DNA of 64,000 nucleotides, from positions 1,965,390 to 2,029,389 of the forward strand of contig AP021857.1 in assembly GCA_017347485.1 (NCBI GenBank), in the 5' to 3' direction. The position numbers were made by a program, and so were the translations under genes. This document shows, piece after piece, positions 19,758 to 27,755 of the stretch. The number at the start of each line of letters is the position of its first letter. The first letter of the stretch is position 1. The DNA comes from Candidatus Desulfobacillus denitrificans (GTDB lineage Bacteria; Pseudomonadota; Gammaproteobacteria; Burkholderiales; Rhodocyclaceae). The notes beneath the pieces are model-generated. The model was not told where the DNA came from. It worked only from the letters and a program-made list of their open reading frames with translations, and ran no database searches.

Positions 19758-20765
19758 ATGATTCATCTCGTCGTTCCCGGCCTGCTCTGGCCGAAGGATT
19801 CCCTCGCCGAGGTCACGCGCGGCCGCGAACTGCCGGCGCTCCACGCCCTGCTCGGCCGCGGCCGCCGCCTGCGCCGGCCCGCCGTGCCGGCCGAGCGCTG
19901 GCTGTGCGAGGCTTTCGGCATCAAGGGCGGGGAACTGCGAGAATTGCCCATTGGCGCGCTGCGCCTGCTCGGCGAGGGCCGCGACCCCGGCCGGGACGCC
20001 TGGCTGTGCGCCGATCCGGTGCACCTGCGCTTCTCGCGCAACACCCTGGTCGTCGATGCGGCCGGGCCGGATCTCGACCAGGACGAGGCGGCGCAGCTTG
20101 TCGCCGCGCTCAACGAACACCTCGCCGACTTCGGCGAATTCCTCGCCCCGCATCCGCGCCGCTGGTACCTGCGCGCGAAGGCCGCGCCGCGCATCCTCAC
20201 GCATGCGCCCGCGGCGGTCGCCGGGCGCACGCTGGAGCCCTTCCTGCCACAGGGCGAAGACGCGCGCGACTGGCGGCGCCTGATCAACGAGGCGCAGGTG
20301 CTGCTGCACAACCATCCGCTCAATGCCGCGCGCGAGGCGGCGGGACGCCCGACGGCGAACAGCCTGTGGCCGTGGGGCGCCGGGCCGCTGCCGGCTGCCG
20401 CGCGCGCGCCGGCGCCGGAGGTTCACGCCGATCATCCCCTGGCGCTCGGACTGGCGAAACTCGCCGTCATCCCCGCCACGCCGCTGCCCGCGCGCCTCGA
20501 CGACGCCGTGCCGCAGGGACTGACTTTTCTGGAAACACTGAGCGAGGCCGCGCAAAGCCTGGATGCCGCCGCCTGGCGCGCCGGCCTGGCGGAACTCGAG
20601 GCCCGTTGGTTCGCCCCGGCGCTGGCCGCCCTCAAGGCGCGCCGCGTGCACGGCCTGCGCCTGACCGCCCTCGGCGACGACGCCGTCGTCGACGTCACGC
20701 TGGACGCCGGCGACCTGTGGCAGTTCTGGCGGCGGCCGAAGATGCTGGCGGACCTGATCGCATGA
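19758..20765 (+). CDS. rpfE: RpfE-like conserved protein upstream of recJ
   Basis: The 335-residue cytoplasmic protein (MIHLVVPGLLWPKDSLAEV) corresponds to the protein usually named RpfE, found directly before recJ in Xanthomonas and many betaproteobacteria. It may share ancestry with alkaline-phosphatase/phosphoglycerate-mutase-like proteins, but no catalytic set is evident and its function is unknown. The chosen ATG 19758 avoids running into the divergent lol permease. Its stop overlaps the recJ start (ATGA). Copy 5 of the dispersed motif is inside. Confidence 0.75.
   Translation: MIHLVVPGLLWPKDSLAEVTRGRELPALHALLGRGRRLRRPAVPAERWLCEAFGIKGGELRELPIGALRLLGEGRDPGRDAWLCADPVHLRFSRNTLVVDAAGPDLDQDEAAQLVAALNEHLADFGEFLAPHPRRWYLRAKAAPRILTHAPAAVAGRTLEPFLPQGEDARDWRRLINEAQVLLHNHPLNAAREAAGRPTANSLWPWGAGPLPAAARAPAPEVHADHPLALGLAKLAVIPATPLPARLDDAVPQGLTFLETLSEAAQSLDAAAWRAGLAELEARWFAPALAALKARRVHGLRLTALGDDAVVDVTLDAGDLWQFWRRPKMLADLIA
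20504..20527 (-). repeat. Bipartite dispersed motif, copy 5
   Basis: Exact in both halves, minus orientation, inside the rpfE-like gene, which reads it as AVPQGLTF. Confidence 0.9.
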
Positions 20766-22453
20766 CGCGCATCCTGACGCGCAAGACGCCGCAGCAGGCG
20801 CGCGAGCGCCTCGAATACGCCGGCGTGCACCCGTTGCTGGCGCGCCTCTACGCGGCGCGCGGCATCGCGCGCGCGGAGGAGCTCGACACGGCGCTCGCCG
20901 CCCTGCTCGATCCGGCGCAGCTGAAGGGCGCCGCCGAGGCGGCGGCGCTGCTGGCCGACGCCATCGCGGCGAAGCGGCGCCTGCTCATCGTCGCCGACTA
21001 CGACTGCGACGGCGCCACCGCCTGCGCGGTGGGCGTGCGCGCCCTGCGTGCCTTCGGCGCCGACGTGTCGTACCTCGTGCCCAACCGCTTCGACTACGGC
21101 TACGGCCTGACGCCGGAAGTGGTTCGCCTCGCATCCGAGCGCAAGCCCGACATCATCATCACCGTCGACAACGGCATCGCCAGCGTCGAGGGCGTCGCCG
21201 AGGCAAAGCGGCTCGGCATCAGTACGCTCATCACCGACCACCACCTGCCCGGCGACGAATTGCCTGAAGCCGACGTCATCGTCAACCCGAACCAGCCCGG
21301 CTGCGCCTTCCCGAGCAAGGCCATCGCCGGCGTCGGCGTGATGTTCTACGTCATGCTGGCGCTGCGCGCCGAGCTGCGCAAGCGCGGCGCCTTCAACGCC
21401 AGCCCCGAGCCCAACCTCGCCGCCCTGCTCGACCTCGTCGCCCTCGGCACCGTGGCCGACGTGGTGAAGCTCGACCGCAACAACCGCATCCTCGTCGCGC
21501 AGGGCCTCGCCCGCATCCGTCAGAGCAAGCTGCAGCCGGGCCTGCGCGCCCTCTTCCGCGTCGCCGGACGCGAAGCCGAACGCGCCGGCACCTTCGACCT
21601 CGGCTTCGCGCTGGGGCCGCGCCTCAACGCGGCGGGACGGCTCGCCGACATGTCGCTCGGCATCGAGTGCCTCGTCACCGACGACCTCGGCCGCGCCCTC
21701 AACATCGCCCAGCAGCTCGACCAGCTGAACCGCGAGCGGCGCACGATCGAGACGGACATGCAGGACCAGGCCATGGCCATCCTCGACGGCATCGAAGCCG
21801 CCGAACGCGCCAGCCTGGCCCTCTACGATCCCGCCTGGCACCAGGGCGTCGTCGGCATCCTCGCCTCGCGCGTCAAGGACAAGCTGCACCGCCCGGTGAT
21901 CGCCTTCGCCAGCGGCAACGAAGGCGAGCTGAAGGGCTCCGGCCGCTCGATTCCCGGCCTGCACCTGCGCGACGCCCTCGACCTGGTGTCGAAGCGCGCG
22001 CCCGGCCTGCTGCTGCGCTTCGGCGGCCACGCCGCCGCGGCGGGACTGACTTTGCGCGAGGCGGACCTGGAACGCTTCGAATCGCTCTTCGAGGAAACGG
22101 TGCGCGGACTGGTCAGCCCCGCCGACCTGACGCGCACCCTCGAAACCGACGGCGCGCTCGAGGCCGGCTGGATGTCGCTGGAAAGCGCGCGCATGCTGGA
22201 AGGGGAAATCTGGGGCCAGGGCTTCCCGGCCCCGCTGTTCAGCGACGAGTTCGAGGTCGACAAGCAGCGCATCCTCAAGGACCGCCACCTCAAGCTCACC
22301 CTGCGCAAGGGCGCCGCCCGCTTCGAGGCCATCCAGTTCAACTTCGCCGAGAGCGTGCCCCCCAACGTGCGCGCCGCCTACCGCCTGGCGGTCAACGAAT
22401 TCAACGGCCTCGCCAGCGTGCAGCTGGTGCTGGAGCACATCGAGCCGGCGTGA
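20762..22453 (+). CDS. recJ: Single-stranded-DNA-specific exonuclease RecJ
   Basis: RecJ degrades single-stranded DNA 5' to 3' in recombination and mismatch repair. The 563-residue protein has the DHH-family motifs: IVADYDCDGATA (76-87), the aspartate of TVDNGI, and TDHHLPG with DHH at 159-161. Later come LGTVADVV, then the DHHA1 motif GGHAAAAG, where motif copy 6 lies, and a C-terminal OB-like part. Length is normal. Start ATG 20762 overlaps the rpfE-like stop by 4 bases, so the two genes are translated together. Confidence 0.96.
   Translation: MTRILTRKTPQQARERLEYAGVHPLLARLYAARGIARAEELDTALAALLDPAQLKGAAEAAALLADAIAAKRRLLIVADYDCDGATACAVGVRALRAFGADVSYLVPNRFDYGYGLTPEVVRLASERKPDIIITVDNGIASVEGVAEAKRLGISTLITDHHLPGDELPEADVIVNPNQPGCAFPSKAIAGVGVMFYVMLALRAELRKRGAFNASPEPNLAALLDLVALGTVADVVKLDRNNRILVAQGLARIRQSKLQPGLRALFRVAGREAERAGTFDLGFALGPRLNAAGRLADMSLGIECLVTDDLGRALNIAQQLDQLNRERRTIETDMQDQAMAILDGIEAAERASLALYDPAWHQGVVGILASRVKDKLHRPVIAFASGNEGELKGSGRSIPGLHLRDALDLVSKRAPGLLLRFGGHAAAAGLTLREADLERFESLFEETVRGLVSPADLTRTLETDGALEAGWMSLESARMLEGEIWGQGFPAPLFSDEFEVDKQRILKDRHLKLTLRKGAARFEAIQFNFAESVPPNVRAAYRLAVNEFNGLASVQLVLEHIEPA
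22030..22053 (-). repeat. Bipartite dispersed motif, copy 6 (in recJ)
   Basis: Left half exact; right half GCGGCG, one mismatch. It lies on the conserved DHHA1 motif of RecJ and encodes AAAAGLTL, so protein constraint may explain the mismatch. Confidence 0.85.
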
Positions 22454-22491
22454 CCGGACTGCTCCCCGCCGATAACCAAGGGCGAGAGGCA

Positions 22492-22515
22492 AAAGTCAGT
22501 CTATTCGGGACGGCG
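22492..22515 (+). repeat. Bipartite dispersed motif, copy 7 (intergenic)
   Basis: Exact in both halves, spacer TATTCGGG, 38 bases after the recJ stop. Non-coding, so the sequence is not kept by protein constraint. Confidence 0.9.
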
Positions 22516-22525
22516 CTTGGTTGAC

Positions 22526-22575
22526 AACTAAAGGGGTCAGCTTGAGGTATCCCGGATTTCACGGACCCCTTAGTT
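22526..22575. repeat. Imperfect inverted repeat at the start of the accessory cluster
   Basis: AACTAAAGGGGTC pairs with GACCCCTTAGTT (one bulged base). The element includes GGGGTCAGC, which returns as GGAGTCAGC at 23,621 and GGGGTCAGC at 24,385, each time at a boundary between toxin-antitoxin cassettes. Confidence 0.6.
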
Positions 22576-22592
22576 CACCCGCGATAGTTAGC

Positions 22593-22969
22593 CTACCGCG
22601 GCATGCTTGTTCTTAAACAGAGCGAAGAACTCCATACCTGTCTCAAAGAGAAAGCCTTTTTTACCGGCACAATTCCGGATTTCTCCTTGAGCAATTCCAC
22701 CGTAGCCAAGTATTCGTATCGAAGGTTGGTGATCTTGGCCTCAATTTCATCTGGGATTCTGAAACCGGTTAGCAAGCCACCAGCACCAGCATACTGTCGC
22801 AGCTTAATTCTGTCTTGTCGCTAAGCATAAGACCATCATCCTCGAACTTGGTCGCGAACAACCTATCTCTCATTTCGACCACCTGCAGTTTTTGGACTTT
22901 CGCTGCTCGCAGCACCCCTGGAACGTAGTGTTCGGCCACATGGCTAGGCACTACGAGAATGACGTGCAA
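22593..22969 (-). pseudogene. Unrecognised frameshifted gene remnant of low G+C
   Basis: Two minus-strand frames join if a frameshift is allowed near 22,780-22,810. The first (22,969 to 22,769) begins MHVILVVPSHVAEHYVPGVL and the second reads GLLTGFRIPDEIEAKITNLR. Neither alone looks complete, and I do not recognise the family. The first overlaps the end of brnA by 26 bases. The low G+C content differs from the core genes and points to transfer followed by decay. Confidence 0.4.
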
Positions 22970-23243
22970 CGTACTTGCGGAGAACGCTGTCCATCAAGGA
23001 CTGCCAGCCTTCGCCGGTGGACTTGAAGTAGGTAATGACCTCCGGGCTGTAGCGCACCGACACCAGCAGCTTCTTGTTCGCCGACTTGGGACGTCCGCGC
23101 ACTGAAGCCAGGGGAACCATGGCCTTGAGTTGCTTTGGCGTCAGCGGCTGTGCATCGGGATCGCTCCGGGCTGCCGCAGTAATGGCTTTGTCCTCTGCGG
23201 ACGTGGGCATGCGGACAGTGGGACGTCTAGTAATTTTGGACAT
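22944..23243 (-). CDS. brnA: BrnA antitoxin
   Basis: BrnA binds and neutralises BrnT and represses the operon. The 99-residue protein from ATG 23243 (MSKITRRPTV) has a disordered, charged N-terminal part and the C-terminal ribbon-helix-helix/BrnA signature LLVSVRYSPEVITYFKSTGE followed by GWQSLMDSVLRKYV. An upstream in-frame start would extend it across most of brnT and is unlikely. It overlaps the toxin gene by 17 bases, the toxin-first order typical of brnTA. Confidence 0.9.
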   Translation of the reverse strand: MSKITRRPTVRMPTSAEDKAITAAARSDPDAQPLTPKQLKAMVPLASVRGRPKSANKKLLVSVRYSPEVITYFKSTGEGWQSLMDSVLRKYVARHSRSA

Positions 23244-23496
23244 AGTATTTGACCTCACGACGATTGGCGCGGCGAAGACTGATGATCCTTCGCACGCTGC
23301 CTCGATCCACAAACGCCACGCAGTAAAGGATCCCGGTATTCGGCGCGAGCGCAATCATTCGCGTCTCACCGTACTCAAACCGTTCATCGAACCATACCAA
23401 CGCGGCTTCCCAGTCGAGTTCGCTGGCCAAGGACAGGGAAAGGCCGTGCTTCGATCGGTTGGCGATGTCCTTGGCGGAATCGAACTCGATGCGCAT
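23227..23496 (-). CDS. brnT: BrnT toxin (RelE-fold ribonuclease)
   Basis: BrnT is a type II toxin that cuts RNA. The 89-residue protein shows the family pattern: MRIEFDSAKDIANRSKHGLS at the N terminus (usually F-D-x-x-K-x-x-x-N-x-x-K-H-G), ALVWFDERFEYGETRMIALA, and the C-terminal ISLRRANRREVKYY, which holds the R-x-x-x-x-E-x-x-x-Y residues of the active site. Length is standard. It is the first gene of the operon, with a palindrome just upstream. Confidence 0.93.
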   Translation of the reverse strand: MRIEFDSAKDIANRSKHGLSLSLASELDWEAALVWFDERFEYGETRMIALAPNTGILYCVAFVDRGSVRRIISLRRANRREVKYYVQNY

Positions 23497-23503
23497 GTAT
23501 TAA

Positions 23504-23513
23504 TGTAGCTACA
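23504..23513. promoter_or_regulatory. Probable brnTA operator
   Basis: The perfect palindrome TGTAGCTACA lies 8 bases before the brnT start in an AT-rich patch. BrnA-type antitoxins bind palindromes in this position. No -35/-10 pair could be assigned with confidence. Confidence 0.5.
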
Positions 23514-23565
23514 CTAAAGACGGCTGTCAAGATGCGCCAGAGCTCCCGCCAATGGGGCCGACCAG

Positions 23566-23589
23566 CGCCGTATCACAGCGACTGACTTT
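23566..23589 (-). repeat. Bipartite dispersed motif, copy 8 (intergenic)
   Basis: Exact in both halves, minus orientation, between brnTA and the RHH-PIN pair. The spacer (motif sense) is GCTGTGAT. Confidence 0.9.
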
Positions 23590-23702
23590 TCTGGTCTTGC
23601 TGGGCGGAGAACTAACTACAGGAGTCAGCTGACCCCTATAACCGAGGCCGTGCAGGACGGCGCTGGATTGACGCGAGATACAGAAATCTGTATTGTCGTG
23701 CC

Positions 23703-23948
23703 ATGAAAACCACGCTCGACATCAACGACACGCTGCTGGCCAATGCGAAATCGCTTGCGGCGAAGCAGCGCACCAGCCTTACGCGTCTCATCGAAGAGGG
23801 TTTGCAGCTCAGGCTGCGCTCGGCGAAGACCGCAGACAAGGCCGTCGGGCGCAAGATCCCCGTCTTCAAGGGGCGCGACGGGCTGGCTGCCGGCGTGAAT
23901 CCCAGCAGCAACAAGTCTCTGCTGGACGCCGCCGGCGATGACACCTGA
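23703..23948 (+). CDS. Ribbon-helix-helix type antitoxin of a PIN-domain toxin
   Basis: The 81-residue protein starts MKTTLDINDTLLANAKSLAA, a DUF2191/VapB-like DNA-binding start, followed by TSLTRLIEEGLQLRL. The C-terminal half (KIPVFKGRDGLAAGVNPSSN) resembles the toxin-blocking tail of VapB-type antitoxins. It probably represses its own operon and caps the PIN toxin encoded next. Its last 11 bases overlap the toxin start. Confidence 0.85.
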   Translation: MKTTLDINDTLLANAKSLAAKQRTSLTRLIEEGLQLRLRSAKTADKAVGRKIPVFKGRDGLAAGVNPSSNKSLLDAAGDDT

Positions 23949-24375
23949 CGTCAACGTCCTGCTTGCCGCTTCGCGCAGCGACCACCCGCATCATGCGATC
24001 GCCTATGCCTGCCTTGATGAGGCCGTCGCGGCCTGCTCGCTGGGCGACGGCATGAAGCTCATGCCGATGGTAGCCGCCAGCTTCCTGAGGCTGGCAACCA
24101 ATCCGCGAATATTCGTCCGCCCCACACCGCTGGACGCCGCCATGGGATTCCTGGATAGCCTCCTGGCGGTACCTGGCGTCGACATGCCACCCTTGGGCGC
24201 GGAATGGCCCATGCTGCGTCAGCTCTGCCTGGAGAAGAAACTTGTCGCCAACGACCTTCCCGACGCCTGGCTTGCAGCCGCAGTGATCCACTATGGAGAG
24301 CGCCTCGTCACTTTCGACGCGGATTTCAAGAAGCTGCTCAGGCGCCAGCATCTGACCGTACTCATTCCCGAATAA
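23938..24375 (+). CDS. PIN-domain ribonuclease toxin (VapC family)
   Basis: The 145-residue PIN protein has the acidic residues of a metal-dependent RNase. MTPDVNVLLAASRSDHPHH carries D4, the middle part has NDLPDAWLAAAVIHYG, and VTFDADFKKL lies near the end. Proteins of this type cleave tRNA or rRNA when not held by the antitoxin. It overlaps its antitoxin gene by 11 bases, which supports co-translation. Confidence 0.87.
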   Translation: MTPDVNVLLAASRSDHPHHAIAYACLDEAVAACSLGDGMKLMPMVAASFLRLATNPRIFVRPTPLDAAMGFLDSLLAVPGVDMPPLGAEWPMLRQLCLEKKLVANDLPDAWLAAAVIHYGERLVTFDADFKKLLRRQHLTVLIPE

Positions 24376-24384
24376 AGGAATATA

Positions 24385-24400
24385 GGGGTCAGCATGACCC
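24385..24400. repeat. Short palindrome GGGTCA-GCA-TGACCC at a cassette boundary
   Basis: It lies 10 bases after the PIN toxin stop and directly before the duplicated EamA 3' fragment. GGGGTCAGC also marks the other cassette junctions at 22,533 and, with one change, 23,621. Confidence 0.6.
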
Positions 24401-24404
24401 TTGC

Positions 24405-24470
24405 ACGGTGGCCAGCGCGCCGAGGATCAGCCCGGCCCCGACAGACTCGCTCCAGCCTAACTCCCCAACG
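24405..24470 (-). pseudogene. Duplicated 3' end of an EamA transporter gene
   Basis: Read on the minus strand this stretch encodes GWSESVGAGLILGALATV. It parallels GWNELVGAALILGALATV at the end of the EamA gene (25,719-25,789), with matching DNA (GCCAGCGCGCCGAGGAT in both). Only this terminal part is present. The ATPase gene therefore lies between a partial and a complete copy of the same 3' end. Confidence 0.75.
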
Positions 24471-24532
24471 GCGTTGTACCATGTAATTAATATAGACATG
24501 TATATGTTTTTCATGGTACGTTGGCGGCCACC

Positions 24533-25684
24533 ATGACCGCCCTGATCGAACGCCCCCTGCTCCGCGCCCGCATCGCCCGAGCACTCTCCCGCAGCCGCGT
24601 GGCGGCCCTGGCGGGTCCCCGTCAGGTCGGCAAGACGACGCTGGCGAGATCCTTTCTCGCTGCGGACCACCCCGGCTATTTCGACCTGGAGAATCCGCTC
24701 AGCCTGGCGCGCCTGAGCGAGCCGATGACGGCGCTCTCGCCGCTGCGCGGCCTCGTCGTCATCGACGAGATCCAGCGCATGCCGGAACTCTTTCCGGTCC
24801 TGCGCGTGCTGGCCGACCGGGAGGGCACGCCCGCCCGCTTTCTGCTGCTCGGCAGCGCCTCGCCGGCGCTCCTGCGCGCCTCCAGCGAGTCGCTCGCCGG
24901 GCGCATCGAGGTGATCGAGGTCGGCGGATTCGTCCTGGAGGAGACCGGCGCCGACTCCGCCGACGCGCTGTGGCTGCGGGGCGGCTTTCCCCGCTCGTTT
25001 CTCGCAGAGACCAATGCGGACAGCCGGACCTGGCGCCAGCAATTCCTGCAGGCGCTGGTGGAGCGCGACCTGCCCCAGCTGGGCGCCGCCCTGGCCCCGG
25101 CGGCATTGCTGCGCTTCCTCACCATGCTGGCCCACTATCACGGACAGATCTGGAATGCGGCGGAGCCGGCGCGCTCGCTCGGCATCAGCGAAATCACCGT
25201 CCGGCGCTATCTCGACCTGCTGACGGGCGCCTACCTGGTCCGCCAGCTGCCGCCATGGTTCGCCAACATCGGCAAGCGCCAGGTCCGCTCGCCGAAGATC
25301 TACTGGCGCGACTGCGGCCTGCTGCACCAATTGCTGGGCATCGCCGACGGGCAGGCGCTGCTCTCCCATCCCCGCTGCGGCGCCTCCTGGGAAGGCTTCG
25401 CGCTCGAACACATGCTGCAGCGGCTGCAGCCGGACGAAGCCTATTTCTGGGCGACGCATACCGGCGCCGAACTCGACGCCCTGCTCATCAAGGACGGCCG
25501 CCGCCTCGGCCTTGAAATCAAGCGCGCCGACGCGCCGCGGCTGACGCCGTCCATGCGCCACGCCCTGGACGATCTCGAACTCGATGCACTGTGGGTCATC
25601 TACCCCGGCAGCCTCCGCTACCGCCTGCACGAGCGGATCGAGGTCCTGCCGTTCGCCTCGGGCATGGCCTCGGCAAAGGTTTGA
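24533..25684 (+). CDS. AAA ATPase with DUF4143 domain
   Basis: The 383-residue protein has Walker A GPRQVGKTT near residue 29, Walker B LVVIDEIQRMPELF, a sensor LLLGSASP, and a C-terminal DUF4143 region with the nuclease-like segment GAELDALLIKDGRRLGLEIK. The order matches the large AAA_14-DUF4143 family, whose role is unknown though often in accessory DNA. The ATG at 24533 is chosen over a TTG four codons earlier. The upstream 60 bases are AT-rich, unlike the gene. It sits between two copies of an EamA 3' end, so it was probably inserted there. Confidence 0.85.
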   Translation: MTALIERPLLRARIARALSRSRVAALAGPRQVGKTTLARSFLAADHPGYFDLENPLSLARLSEPMTALSPLRGLVVIDEIQRMPELFPVLRVLADREGTPARFLLLGSASPALLRASSESLAGRIEVIEVGGFVLEETGADSADALWLRGGFPRSFLAETNADSRTWRQQFLQALVERDLPQLGAALAPAALLRFLTMLAHYHGQIWNAAEPARSLGISEITVRRYLDLLTGAYLVRQLPPWFANIGKRQVRSPKIYWRDCGLLHQLLGIADGQALLSHPRCGASWEGFALEHMLQRLQPDEAYFWATHTGAELDALLIKDGRRLGLEIKRADAPRLTPSMRHALDDLELDALWVIYPGSLRYRLHERIEVLPFASGMASAKV

Positions 25685-25693
25685 GCAGACGAT

Positions 25694-26587
25694 CTACCGT
25701 CTGATCGGCGGCAGCAGCACCGTCGCCAGCGCGCCGAGGATGAGCGCCGCGCCGACGAGCTCGTTCCAGCCCGGCTGCTCGCCGAGGAAGACCATGCCGC
25801 CGAGGACGCCGATCACCGGCGTGACCAGCGAGCTGAGCGAGGACACCGCCACCGGCACCATCAGCACGATGCGGTTCCACGCCCAGTAGCAGAACATGAA
25901 GGCGACGACGACGTTGTAGGCGAGGCCGAAGCCCGGCCAGAAGCCGACGGCGCGCCATTCGCCGGTTTCGAGCAGCAGCGCGGCCACGCAGATCGGCAGC
26001 GCGCCGATCAGCATGCTCCAGCCGGTGAGCATCGTGGTCGACATCTTCAGCGCGAAGCGCTTGAGCAGCACCACGCCCAGGCCCCAGGCCATGGCCGCCC
26101 CCAGCATGCACAGCACGCCGACCGGCGACGCGCCGAGCTGCTCGCGGTAGGAGCCCATCAGCGCCACGACGCCGGCCAGGCCGAGCGCCAGGCCGAGGCT
26201 GCGGCGCAGCGTCAGGCGGTCGCGCAGCAGCCACACCGAGAAGCCGACGCTCCACAGCGGCATGGTGTAGCCGAGCAGCGCCGCCCGACCGGAGGGCATC
26301 AGGCCGACGCCGTAGATCATGAGGACGTTCCAGCCGATGATGTTGGTCGCCGCGAGCAGGAAGAGCTTGCCGAAGGCCCCCTTCGGCAGCGCCCAGGACT
26401 GGCCGTCGAGCCGCCCGAGCAGCAATACGCCGAGGCCGCCCAGCAGCAGGCAGCCGCCGCGAAAGGTAAGCGGCGGCACGTCGCGCAGGACGATTTTCAT
26501 GATCGGCCAGTTGAGGCCCCAGCCCAGCGCGAGGAGCGCAAGCAGGAGCAGGCCGAAGCGGGACAGGCGGGCGCGTTCTTCAGTCAT
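25694..26587 (-). CDS. EamA/DMT-family transporter
   Basis: The 297-residue membrane protein has about ten hydrophobic segments in two EamA repeats (LLALLALGWGLNWPIMKIVL near the N terminus; AMAWGLGVVLLKRFALK starting the second half). Proteins of this family export metabolites such as amino acids; the substrate is not predictable. Start ATG 26587 is divergent from prfB. An in-frame extension upstream only reads the opposite strand of prfB. Its 3' end is duplicated at 24,405-24,470. Confidence 0.88.
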   Translation of the reverse strand: MTEERARLSRFGLLLLALLALGWGLNWPIMKIVLRDVPPLTFRGGCLLLGGLGVLLLGRLDGQSWALPKGAFGKLFLLAATNIIGWNVLMIYGVGLMPSGRAALLGYTMPLWSVGFSVWLLRDRLTLRRSLGLALGLAGVVALMGSYREQLGASPVGVLCMLGAAMAWGLGVVLLKRFALKMSTTMLTGWSMLIGALPICVAALLLETGEWRAVGFWPGFGLAYNVVVAFMFCYWAWNRIVLMVPVAVSSLSSLVTPVIGVLGGMVFLGEQPGWNELVGAALILGALATVLLPPIRR

Positions 26588-26617
26588 CTCGGGGGCGCGG
26601 CAGGCGCCGCGAGCCTG

Positions 26618-26623
26618 TATAAT
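26618..26623 (+). promoter_or_regulatory. Candidate -10 box of prfB
   Basis: A perfect TATAAT lies 27 bases upstream of the prfB ATG in the short gap to the divergent EamA gene. No clear -35 box is seen 17 bases before it. Confidence 0.5.
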
Positions 26624-26650
26624 TTGATGTTTTGAAAGTCTAGCATCGCC

Positions 26651-27755
26651 ATGGAAGCCGAACGCCTCAACAGCCTCGCCAATCGCCTCTCGGACCTCTC
26701 CGCACGGGAGCAGGATCTGCGGAGGTATCTTTGACTTCGACGCCAAGCAGTCGAAGCTGAACGAAGTCAGCCGCGCCCTCGAAGACCCCGCCGTCTGGAA
26801 CGATGCCGCCCGCGCCCAGGAGCTGGGCCGCGAGAAGAAATCCCTCGAAGGCGTCGTCGTCGCGCTGTCCGACATCGACCAGGAACTGCGCGATTCGCGC
26901 GAGCTGTTCGAGATGGCACGCGGCGAGAACGACGACGACACGCTGCTCGCCGTCGAGGCCGACGCCGCCGGCATCGAACAGCAGGTGGCGGCCCTGGAAT
27001 TCCGCCGCATGTTCTCCAACCCGGCCGACCCCAACAACTGCTTCCTCGACATCCAGGCCGGCGCCGGCGGCACCGAGGCGCAGGACTGGGCCTCGATGCT
27101 GCTGCGCATGTACCTCAAGTACTGCGAGCGCAAGGGCTTCCAGGTCGAAGTGCTGGAGGAATCCGACGGCGAGGTGGCCGGCATCAAGACCGCCACGATC
27201 AAGCTCAGCGGCGAATACGCCTACGGCCACCTGCGCACGGAGACCGGCATCCACCGCCTGGTGCGCAAGTCGCCCTACGACTCCAACGCGCGCCGCCACA
27301 CCTCCTTCGCCAGCGTCTTCGTCTATCCGGAGGTCGACGACTCGATCGAGATCGAGATCAACCCGGCGGATCTGCGCATCGACACCTTCCGCGCCTCGGG
27401 CGCCGGCGGCCAGCACATCAACAAGACCGATTCGGCGGTGCGCATCACGCACGCCCCCTCCGGCATCGTCGTGCAGTGCCAGAACGACCGCTCGCAGCAC
27501 CGCAACAAGGCCGAGGCGATGGCCATGCTGAAATCGCGCCTCTACGAGGCCGAACTGAGGAAGCGCCAGGCCGCGGCGCAGCAGATGGAGGACGCCAAGA
27601 CCGACATCGGCTGGGGCCACCAGATCCGCTCCTACGTGCTCGACCAGTCGCGCATCAAGGACCTGCGCACCAACGTGGAAATCGGCAACACCCAGTCCGT
27701 GCTCGACGGCGATCTCGACCCATTCATCGAAGCCAGCCTGAAACAGGGCGTGTGA
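26651..27755 (+). CDS. prfB: Peptide chain release factor 2, made by programmed +1 frameshifting
   Basis: RF2 ends translation at UGA and UAA. The first 27 codons from ATG 26651 end at an in-frame TGA (26732-26734). Skipping one base there continues the protein to 27755, giving 367 residues, the normal length. The downstream part has GGQ at 252-254 for peptidyl-tRNA hydrolysis ([17 protein letters not shown]). The stop-codon-reading tripeptide, SPF in E. coli, appears as SPY at 207-209 (RKSPYDSN), an aromatic exchange that should be tolerated. prfB and lysS are usually neighbours; here two insertions separate them. Confidence 0.96.
26721..26735 (+). promoter_or_regulatory. prfB autoregulatory frameshift site
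   Basis: The sequence GGAGG-TAT-CTT-TGA-C contains all three elements of the classical RF2 switch: an internal Shine-Dalgarno (GGAGG) three bases before the slippery CTT, then TGA followed by C. Low RF2 favours the +1 shift, high RF2 favours termination. Confidence 0.95.

Noticed and set aside
26732..26734. Apparent nonsense mutation early in prfB
   Set aside because: It is the regulated TGA of the RF2 frameshift, with Shine-Dalgarno and CTT-TGA-C in place.
26587..27202. N-terminal extension of the EamA gene by about 205 codons
   Set aside because: The extension reads the opposite strand of prfB; the EamA fold starts at ATG 26587.
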